A stretch of 64,000 nt of DNA from Metopolophium dirhodum (Eukaryota > Arthropoda > Insecta > Hemiptera > Aphididae): positions 10,607,491-10,671,490 of the forward strand of contig NC_083564.1 in the NCBI RefSeq assembly GCF_019925205.1, in the 5' to 3' direction. Within the stretch, counting starts at the first letter, position 1. Every line of letters starts with the position of its first letter. Shown here piece by piece: positions 13,447 through 25,676 of this stretch. Below the pieces are notes generated by a model. That model searched no databases. It saw only the letters and a program-made list of their open reading frames with translations, and was not told the DNA's origin. Both the position numbers and the translations under genes were made by a program.

Positions 13447-14149
13447 ACATAATATTAACATAATATAATATGTGATATGTGTATATGTTGATACATATGA
13501 TATAGGCCAACACGTGTGTTTTCGACGTTAATGCAGCCTATATAATCGTTGATGTAGACCGAAATACTTATACGAGCTACAATAATATATTATAAATTTA
13601 TAATATTATATTTCCGTCCTCGCGTTATATTCTTACTAAAAATATTATTGTATGACAGAGACGCCGAGTTGAAGACGACGACGACGTATTTATTGTGAAA
13701 CGTAGTATAGTATAAGAAGACGTAGGTATTTATCTGTATACAGTTTTAACTCAATAAAAAAAAAAAAAACTCGATCGGTGGGTATAACTATATAGAACAT
13801 AACATTGTAATATTATGTACTTTTTTCGTCGTAATTATTTTTTTTTCGTTTAATATAATAATATTATTGTCTTCGCCGCACAATTTATAATATTATTTCA
13901 ACGATTTTGCTGAAAACACGACTGCACGTGACCGGGCGCGATGGCCACGTCGTCGTCGATAACAGCGCTAGGTATATAATATAATAATATAATTCCTATA
14001 CAGTATATCTATATCAGAATATATCGTATAGTAAATATTAGAACGAACGACAGAGACGGGTATTTCGACAGCGCGTTCTAGGCGGAAAACAATTTTATAA
14101 ACCAGCAAACGAGTATACATAAATTACGCGCGTACAAAATGATTCTATA

Positions 14150-14809
14150 GCGTAACAAGTTCTATAACATATTTTAACACAAAACACTCTTAGTTTTTCG
14201 AAAATCACCAACAATACATAACTTTTATAATATAGTCATTACAAAACAACATTTTTGAAAAAAAAAAATGTTTACTATATTTTTACTATCGTTATATTTT
14301 CTTTTTTTCAGATTTTTACTATTTTTAATGGCAACATACAATTTAGATTTCATATTCCGAAGCAGTATATTATTTAAACTATTTTTATCTATAAACATCA
14401 CATTTTGGTCAGTTATTTAGTTTATTAGTTATCGGTAAGTATTTAAAGCTTAGATAGTTAGATGGGCAGAAATAGTAGTCGGTATACCTACATTTAACGG
14501 GGTGCTCCTGTACTAACTCCACTACGCTCATCTGAACTTTAAATACTTTTAAATCATCAACCAGCTGTGCAATATTAATTGTGCATGCATCGTCGTCAAT
14601 AAAAGTAAAGAAATTAAAAATTATAACGTGATTCAAAATGGTAAAACTATATTTTTATTTTTAGAAAAATTTTATTTTTAACCACTTAAGATTATGTAAT
14701 TCAAATAGATAGTAATCTATAATATCTATAAAAGTTTAAAAAACAAAAAAAATGTTCAAAAACATTATAGTTTTTGGAAAAACATTCAAGTGTTAATTGG
14801 ATCACCCGG
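14150..14809. mobile_element. MITE family B, copy with decayed left end
   Basis: Right terminus TTAATTGGATCACCCGG is clear, and internal family blocks (CATATTCCGAAGCAGTATAT) are present. The left terminus is not recognisable, so the start is approximate. Confidence 0.55.
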
Positions 14810-15022
14810 TGAATAAAAATATATGCGCACAACGTGAAATGTTTGTCCAAGTGCGTTAGTCAAAGTGTCGGGTTTTCTGTTTTCTGTTTTTTTTTTTTTT
14901 AAATTTTAAACAATACGACAAAACGAAATACGTAGGTGAATACCGGTGGTAATCGACGGACATGATTTAATAACGGTTAGAACGATAGAAAAAATATTAA
15001 TCGGTCGCGATCGACGCGTGAT

Positions 15023-15118
15023 TTACTGCACGATTTTAAACACCAGCAGCCGTTGCAGCAGCATCCCGAGGGACACGTCATCGCAGTCGTAGTCGCCGTC
15101 GCATCCCGCGATATACCA
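15023..15118 (-). CDS. Candidate minus-strand terminal exon, Asp-rich then hydrophobic
   Basis: The minus strand has an acceptor-like ATATTTAG, then 31 codons starting WYIAGCDGDYDCDDVSLGML and ending LVFKIVQ before a TAA (15023-15025). GC-rich island. The plus strand also has an open frame here after TTAAACACCAG, reading QPLQQHPEGHVIAVVVAVAS, so the strand is ambiguous. Confidence 0.2.
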   Translation of the reverse strand, partial: WYIAGCDGDYDCDDVSLGMLLQRLLVFKIVQ

Positions 15119-17347
15119 CTAAATATAATATTTTGCAAAGCTATATTCACGTTGTAATATTATAATATTATAGGCATACATTCACGACGGGTAAACGGAC
15201 TTAAAAGAATATGTACCGTCCCCGTGTACCCGGCGTGCGGTGTTGCAGCAGTAAGTGTACGAAAGAGGAATATCGCGAGGGCGTACCTACACATAAACGC
15301 GCATATTACGAGAGGATAATAAATCGTCTGTGCATAGGTACATGGGTATAATATCGTATATAGGTAATAGCGCATATCATTATACTGGCATCGTACAAAC
15401 GGCCGTGTTTCGTTTGTTCGCAATATATTTTTATTTTAGTTATTGGCCGGCACGTAGGTGTAAAAAAAACATCGTGTGCAGAAACAACAATTTATTATTA
15501 TAATATACGTTATTGTAATAATAATAATATTATAATAATATTATATTGTGTACACGAGAAAACAATTAAAGCTAAAATTGCGCAATCGACGGATTTCGCG
15601 TTTCTGTGCTCGTCCGACGTATTCGACTGTATGCGGCGGCGGCGGCGACGACGACGACCATGCTGCAACAGGTTCACACGCAGTGCGTATATTATAATAA
15701 TATATTACACTAAAGTGTGTGTGTGCGTACTATACCTACTCATTGCACAATATATACCTACATATATAATTACGTTTGGTAGTCGTTTTCGTAAACGAGT
15801 GGTTCCCAAAAGAAAACAAAAAATATACGAAAAACTAAAATCCTCTGAAAAATATACGATAATGCGAAAAATTATAATAAGATATAGGCACGTCGATAAT
15901 GGTTTTCCTTTTGATGAATATAATACAAATATTTTTATACCGACGAAAGCTGGTGGTCGTGATGATTAATAATAATACGAACGGTGGCAAGAATACATAA
16001 ATCGCTCCTGTATTATAAATGGGTTGCGGTCGATTAATCGGTGAAAAACATCTGCGGCGACGAGAGCCTTTTCCGGCCGTGCGACGATGGACGCCTTTAT
16101 AACATAAAGTATGGAAGCTCGGTGACATTTTGACAGACGCCGCACATTACGATAATATGTGTTTATGTTAGGTACGGGAAACGGCCGCGATATTGATTTT
16201 TTACGATGGTCGATCGCGTGCTTATCGTTGAAATGTTTAGCGGTAAGGTATAAGGTAGGCGGTATATAGTCGCCATATAATAGTATGGGTAAAGGTACGC
16301 CCCACGTTACAATCATCACTCAACAGTAATTATATTATATTACGCCGCAACACACTCATTTTAGTACCACCAAAACTAATCGGCAAGTGTTTTCGTTATA
16401 CCTAAACACCTAATGCAATAGGTACTTATAAGTTATATTGCTATATGTTCACAACAATATTTTTAACCGAAAACTGCAAGAAAGCTCGACGTAACGACAT
16501 TTCAAAGAGCCAACGAGCAAAGGGCCTATATTCAAGGCTGGTCAAGTTAATTAGTATTTTCAATTTATTAAGTTGAGTTAATTTAGAAAAATGTAAATTT
16601 TAGGTATATTAAATTAATCGTCATACAATTGTTGGGAAATGCGTATTGTTTGATGTAAAATGTATACCTACCGATTGCATAACATTCCATGTGAAAACTA
16701 CCGAATAATAATTTATAATGAGAATATGAGATACCCATCATCTGCACGTTCGTGACGCAAAATTTGGACGACCTGGTAAAATGTATTATAGGTATGCGTA
16801 ACAACGAAATTTAATAACTACTAAAACAAAATAATATAGTTATCTTTATTCTATTATAGGCCGCGGTCACTGGTCTGTGGTCACACACAATAATACTACT
16901 AAAGCACGCACGTGTTGCGGTCGAAGCATAAAATGCCGTGTACAACGACGGGCTGTACCCATTGTAATGTAGTACCAACACATATAATAATGGGTCGAAA
17001 ATAAAGATAATATTGAAAAACAAGCCTCGTAGTAGGGCGCCGATGCCGTTAACTGGGTAATCGATTACCATTAAGCAACCTGTTGTTGATCGATATACTT
17101 GTAATAATATTATGATCAAACGCCAATTCAATAACAGAGATTAAAGGTTTTGGGCTACTACCTACATGTACCTATATAATATTATAAAGAAAACGTCAAA
17201 ATTACTACGCAATACGAGTTATTTAAACGCGCAATCAAAAGCAATATTACGAAATGACTTCACGTCGGGAAAATACAAAAAAATAAATATGTATTTCAGT
17301 GACGAGTGTATACAGAAAACGCTAAAGGTTATAGCTTGTCTCATATA

Positions 17348-18157
17348 CAGGGTGATTTACCAAGTATGGTGACCCTATTTTTTGTCTTCAATTATGTAAT
17401 TATTCAAATTTTTAAACAAATTTAAAGATCATATTGTCAAATTTTTGAGATTTTGTTGTTATACTTACGCCCCTAAGAGTAGGTATATTAACTTCTATGT
17501 TTCGAACGAGGATCCCTCTCTTCTAATTTAAATAATGTAGTTGATAATTTGTCTGTACATTTTGATAAATAAAAATTCGATCGAGTAGTTTTTGATTTTT
17601 CGAGATATGTAACGTTGTATACTAAGCATACCTGATTGGCTCATGATAATGGGTTTGGAAGATATTATGTTGATTTGAAAATTGTTGAATTCAATATTAA
17701 TCCTTAAAGCTTATAGCTCATAAAAATGATTCATTTTTATGTATATTTTTATATTTTTATATTATAAGTATTCAAAATTATTATATCTACCTATATAGTA
17801 TTTTTGTAAAATTATTTTTAGGACTATTACCCATAGCAACAATTAGCAAGTATAAGTTTTTTAATAACTGAGAAATTACACGTTTGAATTTTGAATTAGG
17901 TACATCAAAATTATCTATTAAATAATTTACAGTAAAACACGGTGTTTCTCATTTGAAAATAAGAGGTTTGTATCACCACAAGACACTCCATACTTAAGGT
18001 GTATACCTACCTACATCTTACATATTATTATCTCTAGAATTTGATACCTATTTAAAAATTATACCTTTTTAAACCTATTTATTTATACCTATTAAAAAAT
18101 TTAAAAAATAAGAATTGAAGGAAACATGGGGGTGATCGTACTTGGCGAATCACCCTG
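17348..18157. mobile_element. MITE family A, complete copy (810 bp)
   Basis: Left end CAGGGTGATTTACCAAGTAT, right end CTTGGCGAATCACCCTG; TA on both flanks. The terminal repeats extend imperfectly for about 30 bp. The longest copy, so the best template for a family consensus. Confidence 0.85.
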
Positions 18158-19599
18158 TACATAATATTATGTATATTGTTTCTTTTCGGAAAACGATTAA
18201 AAATTGTTTCTAGAGTCGTAAAACGCATAGGAAAAAATAAATAAAGTTACAGCGGGACAGGAAAGCAGGGGAACGATAATATTATTATTATTATTATTAC
18301 GTTCGACAAAATAATATTATATCGTCCGTGAACGATAATGTCATGTGTTTTTAATTTCAGTAAGAAAAAATCGTACCACATAATCATGCACGACGGTCTA
18401 TACAGTAGAATTTATATATTATTATTTCATCTTTCGTTTTACGAGTGGGACCGTATAGTCATCGTAGCCGTCGTCGTCGTAAACGAAAACAACTATACGT
18501 ATTGTATACAATATAAAATAATATTATACGCGTTACAACTTCGTCGAGTCGTATTATAATATACAATATTTTAAATATATATTTTAATATATTATAATAT
18601 AATTCCAACGCGATTTCGCGTTCAAACACCTCCACAGACACACACACGAGCAACAAATACCTATTTCTAGGTAGGTAGTTGGTACATACAACTATAATAT
18701 TATATCGGTGGACCGGGGCGGGATTTTATCGATACCGCCAGTACGACTAGGTAGTCCTACAACAACCTATATCGACTCCACCGATTTTAAATTATAAATT
18801 TAACGAAACTTTCCGAACAATCATTATAAATCATATTCACTGCATTCGTTTTTACATAAATAGTCATGGACATTAAACTATTATACATTTTTCATGATTT
18901 AAAACAAGCATTACTTAAGATTACTTAAGTATTCAACATTTTGCAATAACAATTTATAAAAAATTGAAATTCAAGTACCTATTATAATTTACATTGTATT
19001 ATTGCATGATAATAATATTATTGATTGTTAAATTTTGATTTTGATATTAAGACGATTGGTACTAGATTTATTAATTTTAAACATAGATATGTATGCGAGT
19101 ACCTTTATGTACTTTGTTGTGAGAAATTATTTTAAAAAGTCTAAGCCTTCCTCTGATATTTCATCATCGCCAGCTGTAACGTGTATGGGAAATGCATAGT
19201 AACTGTATTATTCCATCAGCAACATAATATCTAGAGTTGGTGAGTAACCTGTGGAACGGCCACAGGCCGAAGGTAAAATAAAATTGGCAGGTCGAAATTG
19301 GCAGGTTCTAAAACTACCCGTACTTGCGGAATCGATACTGGCGGAATCGATGGGTCGGGGAACACCTCCGAAGCTCGGGCTCCCGGCGCGTCAAGTCTTT
19401 CGAATTAAAAAAAAATATATGTAACATAATAATAATTTTAAACTACAATATTATACTAACATGATTTAGTAGGTAGTTACGATAAAGTCGTGTTATTCGG
19501 TCACGTTTTGGTTCGCGCGGTGAACCACGAAAGACGTCGGTAAGTCACAACGACGACTATCGCAGATGACGATGATGATGTTAATAATAGTATTAAAAT
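18158..19599. other. Non-coding DNA
   Basis: AT-rich with scattered CG; a GC-richer patch at 19245-19400 (GGTCGGGGAACACCTCCGAAG) has no bounded exon. No gene seen. Confidence 0.4.
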
Positions 19600-20310
19600 A
19601 TCGTCGGTGGTGGGTGCCGATGGGTACTTTTCGGGCGAAACACGTGCGACCGCGCACTGTAAACACACACGCGCGACCGCGGTCACGCACGGTCCGACGG
19701 CCACGTGCCGGCCGATCGCCGACGCAGAGGGGAACTGCGACTGTCCGTAACGCGCGCGGTATCCTACGCGCCACGAGCGGATACGGTCTCAGGCGTCCCG
19801 TCGGTGGAAAAACCGATGTTCTTTTTCAACCGAACGACGTCGCTGTTGCCGGCGTCTCTGTGCCGGCGGCCGTCGGCCAAGCGGTTACCGCGGTCCGGCG
19901 CCGGGACGGCATCATCGCTGGTCGTCGTCGTCGCCCCTTCGGCGTCCCGTTTTTATCGGGACGTTCACCTCCCGTCAAGCGCACTCGCAAATACGGACAC
20001 ACGCGCAAATAACTAGTCTAGTCTAGTCTAGTCTAAATAACTACTCGTGGACAAACACGCGCCCGAAAAAACACGTCAAACACACAATATATTCGAGCGC
20101 ACGCGAACGCAACACGTCAAACGGTTAACAAAACGCACTCGCTGGCTGACAGGGGGCCGTACGGTCGGCCGACTAAAACCGTAAAACGCGCGGCCGAAGT
20201 ACCAACGCGTGCTGGCGCGCCCGTCGCGCTCCCCGTGGCCGGTTCCGCGGTCGCCGCGATCACCGTGCAGTGGGGCCGCGGCCCCGCGGGGGGTTTCGAA
20301 AATTCGCGAA
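19600..20310. promoter_or_regulatory. GC/CpG-rich block, candidate promoter or non-coding first exon
   Basis: The longest strongly GC-rich stretch of the window (runs such as GCGCGGCCG and GGGGCCGCGGCCCCGCGG). Several frames are open on both strands, as expected from the composition, and none has convincing splice sites or conserved-looking sequence. A pentanucleotide array (AGTCT x4) sits at 20013-20035. Most likely a promoter/5'UTR region; direction unknown. Confidence 0.35.
20013..20035. repeat. Short pentanucleotide tandem array (CTAGT)n
   Basis: Four full copies of CTAGT/AGTCT in tandem inside the GC-rich 19.6-20.3 kb block. Confidence 0.8.
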
Positions 20311-21034
20311 ATAAAATATTATTGGGTACCTACCTGAGTAGTGGTTACCCATATGAAATTATAGCGCACAGAATTTGCCGTTATACCGCACCGGCGGCGG
20401 CGACTATACAGCGTGCAAGCGTCACAATAATATTATAATATTACCGGACTATTGCGGTCCGGCCGCTCGCGATCGACCACCTGTACGCATAATATAAATA
20501 ACATGATATTATGATATAGGTACGGGTAGGTATTATACTAATGATATGATATTATATTTTGCAGATCCAGTGGCCATTGGGGGCCATACCCTCTCTCGTT
20601 GCAATTATAATGTCTGTTGTATAATATTAATATAATGATATGTTCATATTTATACAAATTCATAAGAATATTGTTAACAATTCTCAATAAATTCTCAATT
20701 CTACAAACGAACTGCGCAGTGACTGCAGAAAAAAAAATGACAAAACCAGAAATTATTCAAAGCTTTTACACGACTTCGGCTATTGGACTTAGCAATAATA
20801 TAGCGATATCTAAAGTTATAATGAAATTTAAAAACTAATTATTATAACAATATATACTTTTTATGTAAAAAGTACATCTAAACTTGAACATTTTTTATAC
20901 AATTCAGTATTTTTTAATGATCGATGCACCTAAAAAAAAACTTAATTAAAATGTTATATGCTGTTTCTAAATAAACTGGAAAAATATTATAATACAACGA
21001 TTTCATATATAATACCTACTTAAGCTCAATTATT

Positions 21035-21322
21035 GTTTTTTTTTTTTTGATTGTGAAACCCGGCAACTATGGCCATTAGCTGTTTGTTTTTGTTTGTAGG
21101 GGAAGGAACTGTAGGTGTAATACGTGTGTGTAGTTTTGGCAGATTTTTTAACGGGCACCCGTGGATATTTGCCATGCCCGGGTGGGGAATGGCAGCACTT
21201 CTCTCCGGACACCGTGACTTGCCCGAGGAAAAATGCCACCCGTGAACCGAGGTTTGAACCAGCGTCGGTGTGCGTCACAACCGACGCCTTAGTCCGCTCG
21301 GCAACTTTGCCCCCCCCCCCCC
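21035..21322 (-). mobile_element. tRNA-derived SINE, minus strand (about 290 bp)
   Basis: Read on the minus strand the element starts with a G-run and a tRNA-like head: an A-box-like TTGCCGAGCGGACTAAGG (class II tRNA-Leu/Ser style) and, about 35 bp on, a perfect B box GGTTCAAACC (21251-21260). A GC-rich body follows, then an A-rich 3' tail (T-run 21036-21048 on plus). Possible 7-bp target duplication AATTATT at 21028-21034 and 21325-21331. It is a SINE rather than a tRNA gene because the head lacks a complete cloverleaf and has a long unrelated body and an A tail. Confidence 0.8.
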
Positions 21323-22155
21323 TTAATTATTATGTACGAGTGTAATATTGACATTTAAGGCCGTTCAAATTCTAAGTATTTACGGCTTATCCAAGTGCAT
21401 TTCATAAAAAAAAAAACCAGACAGTTCTACGATGAAATAAAACTTCGTACATCAATACATTTCTTGTCGGAATGTTTCACGCTCACCTTAAAATATATTG
21501 ATAATACCCATAATATTATCATCATTGTGCACACTCGCTGTATATAGTAGGTATAATATTATATTAATTATACTAAATTGCGTCACGTCGTTCGACTGTG
21601 TAACACGTGCCCCCCTCGATGAACGTTATTATTATAATATATAAAAAAAATTTGCCTGGGCAATTAAACGATACTAATTGTTGTTAACCCACTGACGTTA
21701 CCATATTTTATTATATAATATATATATATATTTATTTATTATGTACACTGTAACGTTTTTATTAACGTTATTATTTTTATTATTATTATTTATTACCTAT
21801 AGGTAATAGCGTATTATCATGTACTTCCTATTATACGGTTTTGACTTTGAACACGATTAAAATTTGTACACGTTAATGATTCGGTCGGACGTCAATGCGT
21901 GTTTTACACGGTGCGTTAAATAATAAATCTGCAAGCGTCATAATCATAATATTATAATGTGATAACAATCGGTACAAATATTTACGGTTTACGCGTGCAT
22001 AATAATGCGGACATCGTCGCCATCATCCGATCGAACTTTAAATTGAATACCCTTTTCCTTCGCCCGCCATAGTAATAAACTATTATTATTTTACTATATT
22101 ATAACAACCCATGGGCGCGGGCACCACACATTTAATATACCTGATATATAATATA

Positions 22156-22817
22156 CAGGGCGATTAACCTAGTACGCTCACCCATTTTTTTCTTGCAGTT
22201 GTTCAAAATCTGAAGTTGAAATTTTTTAAATATATATAAATGGACCATATATATTTTCAAATTCTTGAGTTTTTTCGCACTACTTATACGGAGTGTCATG
22301 TGGAGATACAAGCTTTTGTTTTTTAAAATTAGAACCTCCTTTTTTCTATTGTAAATTATTTAGCAGATACTAATCCTGAAAATTATGACGTATCTAAACT
22401 AAAATATTTAAGTAGTTTTTGAGTTATTTAACGATGTTTATACCTACTATAGGGACAATAGGTCCATGATAATGGGTTTGGTATATGGTATGGATACGAG
22501 GACTGTGGTGACTTGAAAATGGTCCTCTAAAAAATACCTAATAAATGCTAATATTCCAATATTACATCTATTTTTTATTTTTATAATTCCATTTTTAAGG
22601 ATTATTATCTTCAGTATAAACATTTTAATAACTGTAAAACTACTCATTTGAAATTAAAAATTTTAAGTAAATAAAAAATTTCAAAAAAATGATCCACTGA
22701 ATAATAAGGTAAGTTTACGATCTTTAAGTACATTTAAAAAGTCCAAAAATCAGAATTTGAATGAATTCGTTATCTATTAAATGAATAAACTGGGGTGAGC
22801 ATGCTCGGTACACCCGG
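22156..22817. mobile_element. MITE family A, diverged copy (662 bp)
   Basis: Left end CAGGGCGATTAACCTAGTAC, right end GGTACACCCGG, TA flanks. Internal block with TTTTTTCTATTGTAAATTAT shared with other copies. One terminal substitution at each end suggests an older insertion. Confidence 0.8.
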
Positions 22818-23315
22818 TATTATATTATTTAGCTTAAGTACACGCAGAAACGGAGTGATTCCGTACATCCACAGAAAACGCACACCCATACCCTTAATGA
22901 CTTAGGTTGGTTAAATTTCGTTTTCAATAAACGGTGTTGTTGTTGTTGTGTTGTTGCGTGTATAAAAAAGATCCATTAACTTTAACGACTGTTTAATACG
23001 TCGGACCACGTCCAGTGAGTCGATAAGATATATATTTAATGCCGCCGATATTGTACCAAGTCTATAATGGTGATGTTAAAAAAAAAATGTTTTATCGTTA
23101 CACGATATGTACACGATACGAGACAGTCGACTGTAGTGTTGTTATTTTGACACGAGTTTTATTTTTAATACAGTGTATAAGTGTATAAACCGTATTTTGT
23201 GCGAACGATTTCTGGGGAATAATATCATACTAGTTACAGTATAACCAGCCGGAAAAACATTAAATACGCGGTGCTATATCGATGTATCTCGGTTGAAGTG
23301 TGGGTACCGTAGAGC

Positions 23316-23320
23316 TCAGT
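23316..23320 (+). promoter_or_regulatory. Initiator-like TCAGT upstream of the MSNPPE exon
   Basis: TCAGT within GAGCTCAGTTCA, preceded by a locally GC-richer stretch, and about 55 bp before an ATG with a nearby donor. TCAGT is the arthropod initiator consensus, but it is short and occurs by chance. Confidence 0.2.
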
Positions 23321-23373
23321 TCACAGGCAAATCGTCATCGATGTGTCTAGCTTTGTGAATTAATTCAAAGAAA

Positions 23374-23391
23374 ATGAGCAATCCGCCTGAG
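23374..23391 (+). CDS. Candidate tiny first coding exon (MSNPPE)
   Basis: ATG with AAA at -3 gives MSNPPE and then CTGAG|GTTAGA, phase 0. An initiator-like TCAGT lies 54 bp upstream (23316-23320), consistent with a short first exon. No partner exon was found. Confidence 0.22.
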
Positions 23392-23756
23392 GTTAGAGTT
23401 GTGAAATTTATTTTTTTGAATGATGAGTGATATTATTCCGACAGGATTATTGTGAGGGGAAGAACGTCGCCCCCCAAAAAACTAAAAAAAAACTAAATAT
23501 ATATATTAGGTGCATTACCAGCTATATATTATAATCACTGTACCTTGGAAATAATTTTCTCTTGGAACATATAATATTATTATTACATGTAAACAACACT
23601 GTTTGGAGTAAATAAAAAGAATCGACGCACCTCGTGTGGAAGTGCACATGTAGACACCTACATACATCATAATACAGTGAACAGTGTAACTTAACTATAT
23701 GTACAACGCATATAATATAGTAGTGTATACACTATACACTATACTTAGGAGTGGTA

Positions 23757-23935
23757 TTATAGTAAAGTAGTAGTAGAAGTTGTAGTAGTATTTTAGTATA
23801 GTATGTAGTATAATATTAGTAGTAGGAGTATAAATTATGAACAACTATATAGTAGCAATTAAGAAGAGTAGGAGTAGGTGCAGTATAGTATAAGACGTTA
23901 TAGCTATTATAATAGTATGATAGTATAGTAGTGGC
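23757..23935. repeat. Degenerate AGT/GTATA simple-repeat tract
   Basis: A long stretch built from AGTAGT, AGTATAGT and TAGTAGGAGTA variants, likely a decayed minisatellite. Confidence 0.6.
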
Positions 23936-24683
23936 ACGCGGCTAAACAAGATTCGAAATGAGAGAGGAGAAAGTTTGCTCGGAGCGTACTATGTATTATT
24001 ACATTGTAAAGAAACAAAAAACTATACACCTGTGTGAGTATATTGAGTGTACTTTCGTGTTATGGGCGTAGGGAAGATATTATAGAATATTATAATGTGA
24101 ATTTTGATAAATAATATACATGTACATAGTGACGTTATATTATAGAATCAATTTAAATTTATAAATTTTAAACAAAGTCTCTCAGGGGGAAGGGGCGAAA
24201 GAGGAGAGGAGGTTGATAACAATTGCTGATCAAAATTACTGCTAGATGTACAATAATATCACTATTTTTCAATATCAGATGCTACATTTTAATAAAAATA
24301 ATAAATTACCTACTAGTTCAACATATCTTTTATCAACCCAACTATACAAATGTAATTTAATGTTAGGGACCGTTCGTTTAGGTATAATATAATATTATAC
24401 AATTTGTACAACTTACTGTACTGACACTACATGTTGTACAGTTGTACACCAGTTGTAGTGTCATATATACCGGATTTAATAACCTTTCTGCCGATGAATT
24501 GACATTTTTTTTTTATGAATTTCAAGAAAATGCAAAATATCAAATAACCTGTGTCATGATATGACTGTTCATTATACAAAATCAAAAGCAAACAACATTG
24601 AAACGAAAACACAACATGTTTTTTTTGAAAAAAATATCACGTTACAAACAAAAGTAACGAATATAAATTAATTTTAGTGTACC

Positions 24684-24797
24684 TACCCCTAGGTTTTTTT
24701 TTTTTTTTTTTTTTTTTTTTATTAGCTTTCGGTATAAACCATTACAGCTCAACAATTAATATATAATACATCAGACAAGATTACATACCCCTAGGTT
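24684..24797 (-). mobile_element. 5'-truncated retroposon tail with 12-bp target-site duplication
   Basis: Perfect direct repeats TACCCCTAGGTT at 24684-24695 and 24786-24797 flank a T-run of about 25 bases and some 65 bp of body. On the minus strand this is a 3' end containing CTAATAAA running straight into a poly(A) tail. Target duplication, poly(A) and severe 5' truncation are the hallmarks of LINE-type target-primed insertion. The source element cannot be named from 65 bp. Confidence 0.85.
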
Positions 24798-25352
24798 ATA
24801 CACATTAAATCCAACTAATGAAAATATACTATACTTTTTAATAATATAATATGCATAATACACTATAGAACTAACATTTTGTGATTTAAATATAATAATA
24901 TAATACCTACCTATCTAGCTGTACCAGCATAACTACCGTTTAGTAAAGACTTTTATTTTTTGAATTTCGGTTGTTTTAACTATCAGCTATCATTATGGGT
25001 ACCCATTTTCCTGGTCTCTTGAACGTCATTATAAACGATTTGTATTGTGCCTATGTATAAAGTGATTATGTATTAATGTGCGACCATTACCTTGACGCGC
25101 CGCCCTTGGACGGTAATCCTAGGAAAAAGGGCGACGTGATTCGTTGGATCAGCAGATGATGTTCGCAAAAACCTGTGCGCACAATACACTGTGGCCGACT
25201 CGTTTCGCTGGAATTTCGTCGCACAGTATACCGCACTTAAATAATTCGTAAACGCACTACTCGCGGACGGCGGCAACGCGAAAACGGTTCGATCGATAAC
25301 CAGACGGACGGCTGCGGATCGATGGAAAATCGGACGGACAGACGTGGAAAAA

Positions 25353-25577
25353 ATGGTCGGCGGTGGCGACGACAACGACGACGACCGTTTTTCGAAGATT
25401 GAACAATACACGGACGAGGTTACCGCGGTCGTGACCCTGGAGATTCTTACGCGGCTTGGTACTTCTCTGGACCTCACCGGTGATGTACGAGTCCGGAAAT
25501 TTGAAGTCGAAATCCCGAGTGGCATAATTATATTATTATATTTATTATTAGGTATTAAAGTAGAGATTAGTCTGTAG
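25353..25577 (+). CDS. Possible coding exon, acidic protein segment (strand uncertain)
   Basis: ATG in strong context (AAAAATGG). The 74-codon frame begins MVGGGDDNDDDRFSKIEQYT and includes TAVVTLEILTRLGTSLDLTG and VRVRKFEVEIPSG. The frame is open a further 38 codons upstream without an ATG. A donor-like TTAG|GTATTA at 25551 could end it. The complementary strand carries a longer open frame (25073-25597) with a donor AAG|GTAATG at 25091, but that peptide is Ser/Arg/Thr-rich, as expected for an antisense of Asp/Glu-rich coding DNA. I favour the plus strand. Confidence 0.3.
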   Translation: MVGGGDDNDDDRFSKIEQYTDEVTAVVTLEILTRLGTSLDLTGDVRVRKFEVEIPSGIIILLYLLLGIKVEISL

Positions 25578-25584
25578 CTACTAG

Positions 25585-25676
25585 CTGCGGTTCTCAAACT
25601 TTTTTCTTCACCGAGCCCTTAACAGTTAGAAAAAAGTCCTAGGGCTGCACGGATCATAGATTGAAAAACACTACTG
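25585..25676. mobile_element. Tiny hAT-type MITE remnant (92 bp)
   Basis: Left CTGCGGTTCTCAAACTTTTT resembles the widespread CAGTGGTTCTCAAACTTTTT hAT terminus; right end TTGAAAAACACTACTG is its approximate inverted complement. No convincing duplicated target site. Confidence 0.5.

Larger units (their letters stand above)
13447..17347. other. Mostly non-coding, with a family B MITE and a GC patch at 15.0 kb
   Basis: Contains CGACGACGAC-type low-complexity patches, an Arg-codon run at 15630, and overlapping open frames of up to 117 codons near 16 kb on the minus strand. That length is about what chance allows in this amount of AT-rich DNA. An ATG/donor piece at 13941 (MATSSSITAL, then GTATAT) is weak. 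Confidence 0.4.

Noticed and set aside
15966..16319. 117-codon minus-strand open frame
   Set aside because: About one frame of this length is expected by chance in 64 kb of this composition; no donor, acceptor or recognisable sequence, and other frames are open too.
19566..20016. 148- and 103-codon plus frames and several minus frames
   Set aside because: High GC removes stops in all frames; peptides are Arg/Pro-rich with no bounded exon, so I treat the block as promoter-like DNA.
21250..21320. tRNA-Leu/Ser gene
   Set aside because: A and B boxes are present but the cloverleaf is not complete and the sequence continues into a SINE body with an A tail.
21030..21345. Two open frames of 73 and 82 codons
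   Set aside because: They are translations of the SINE, not genes.
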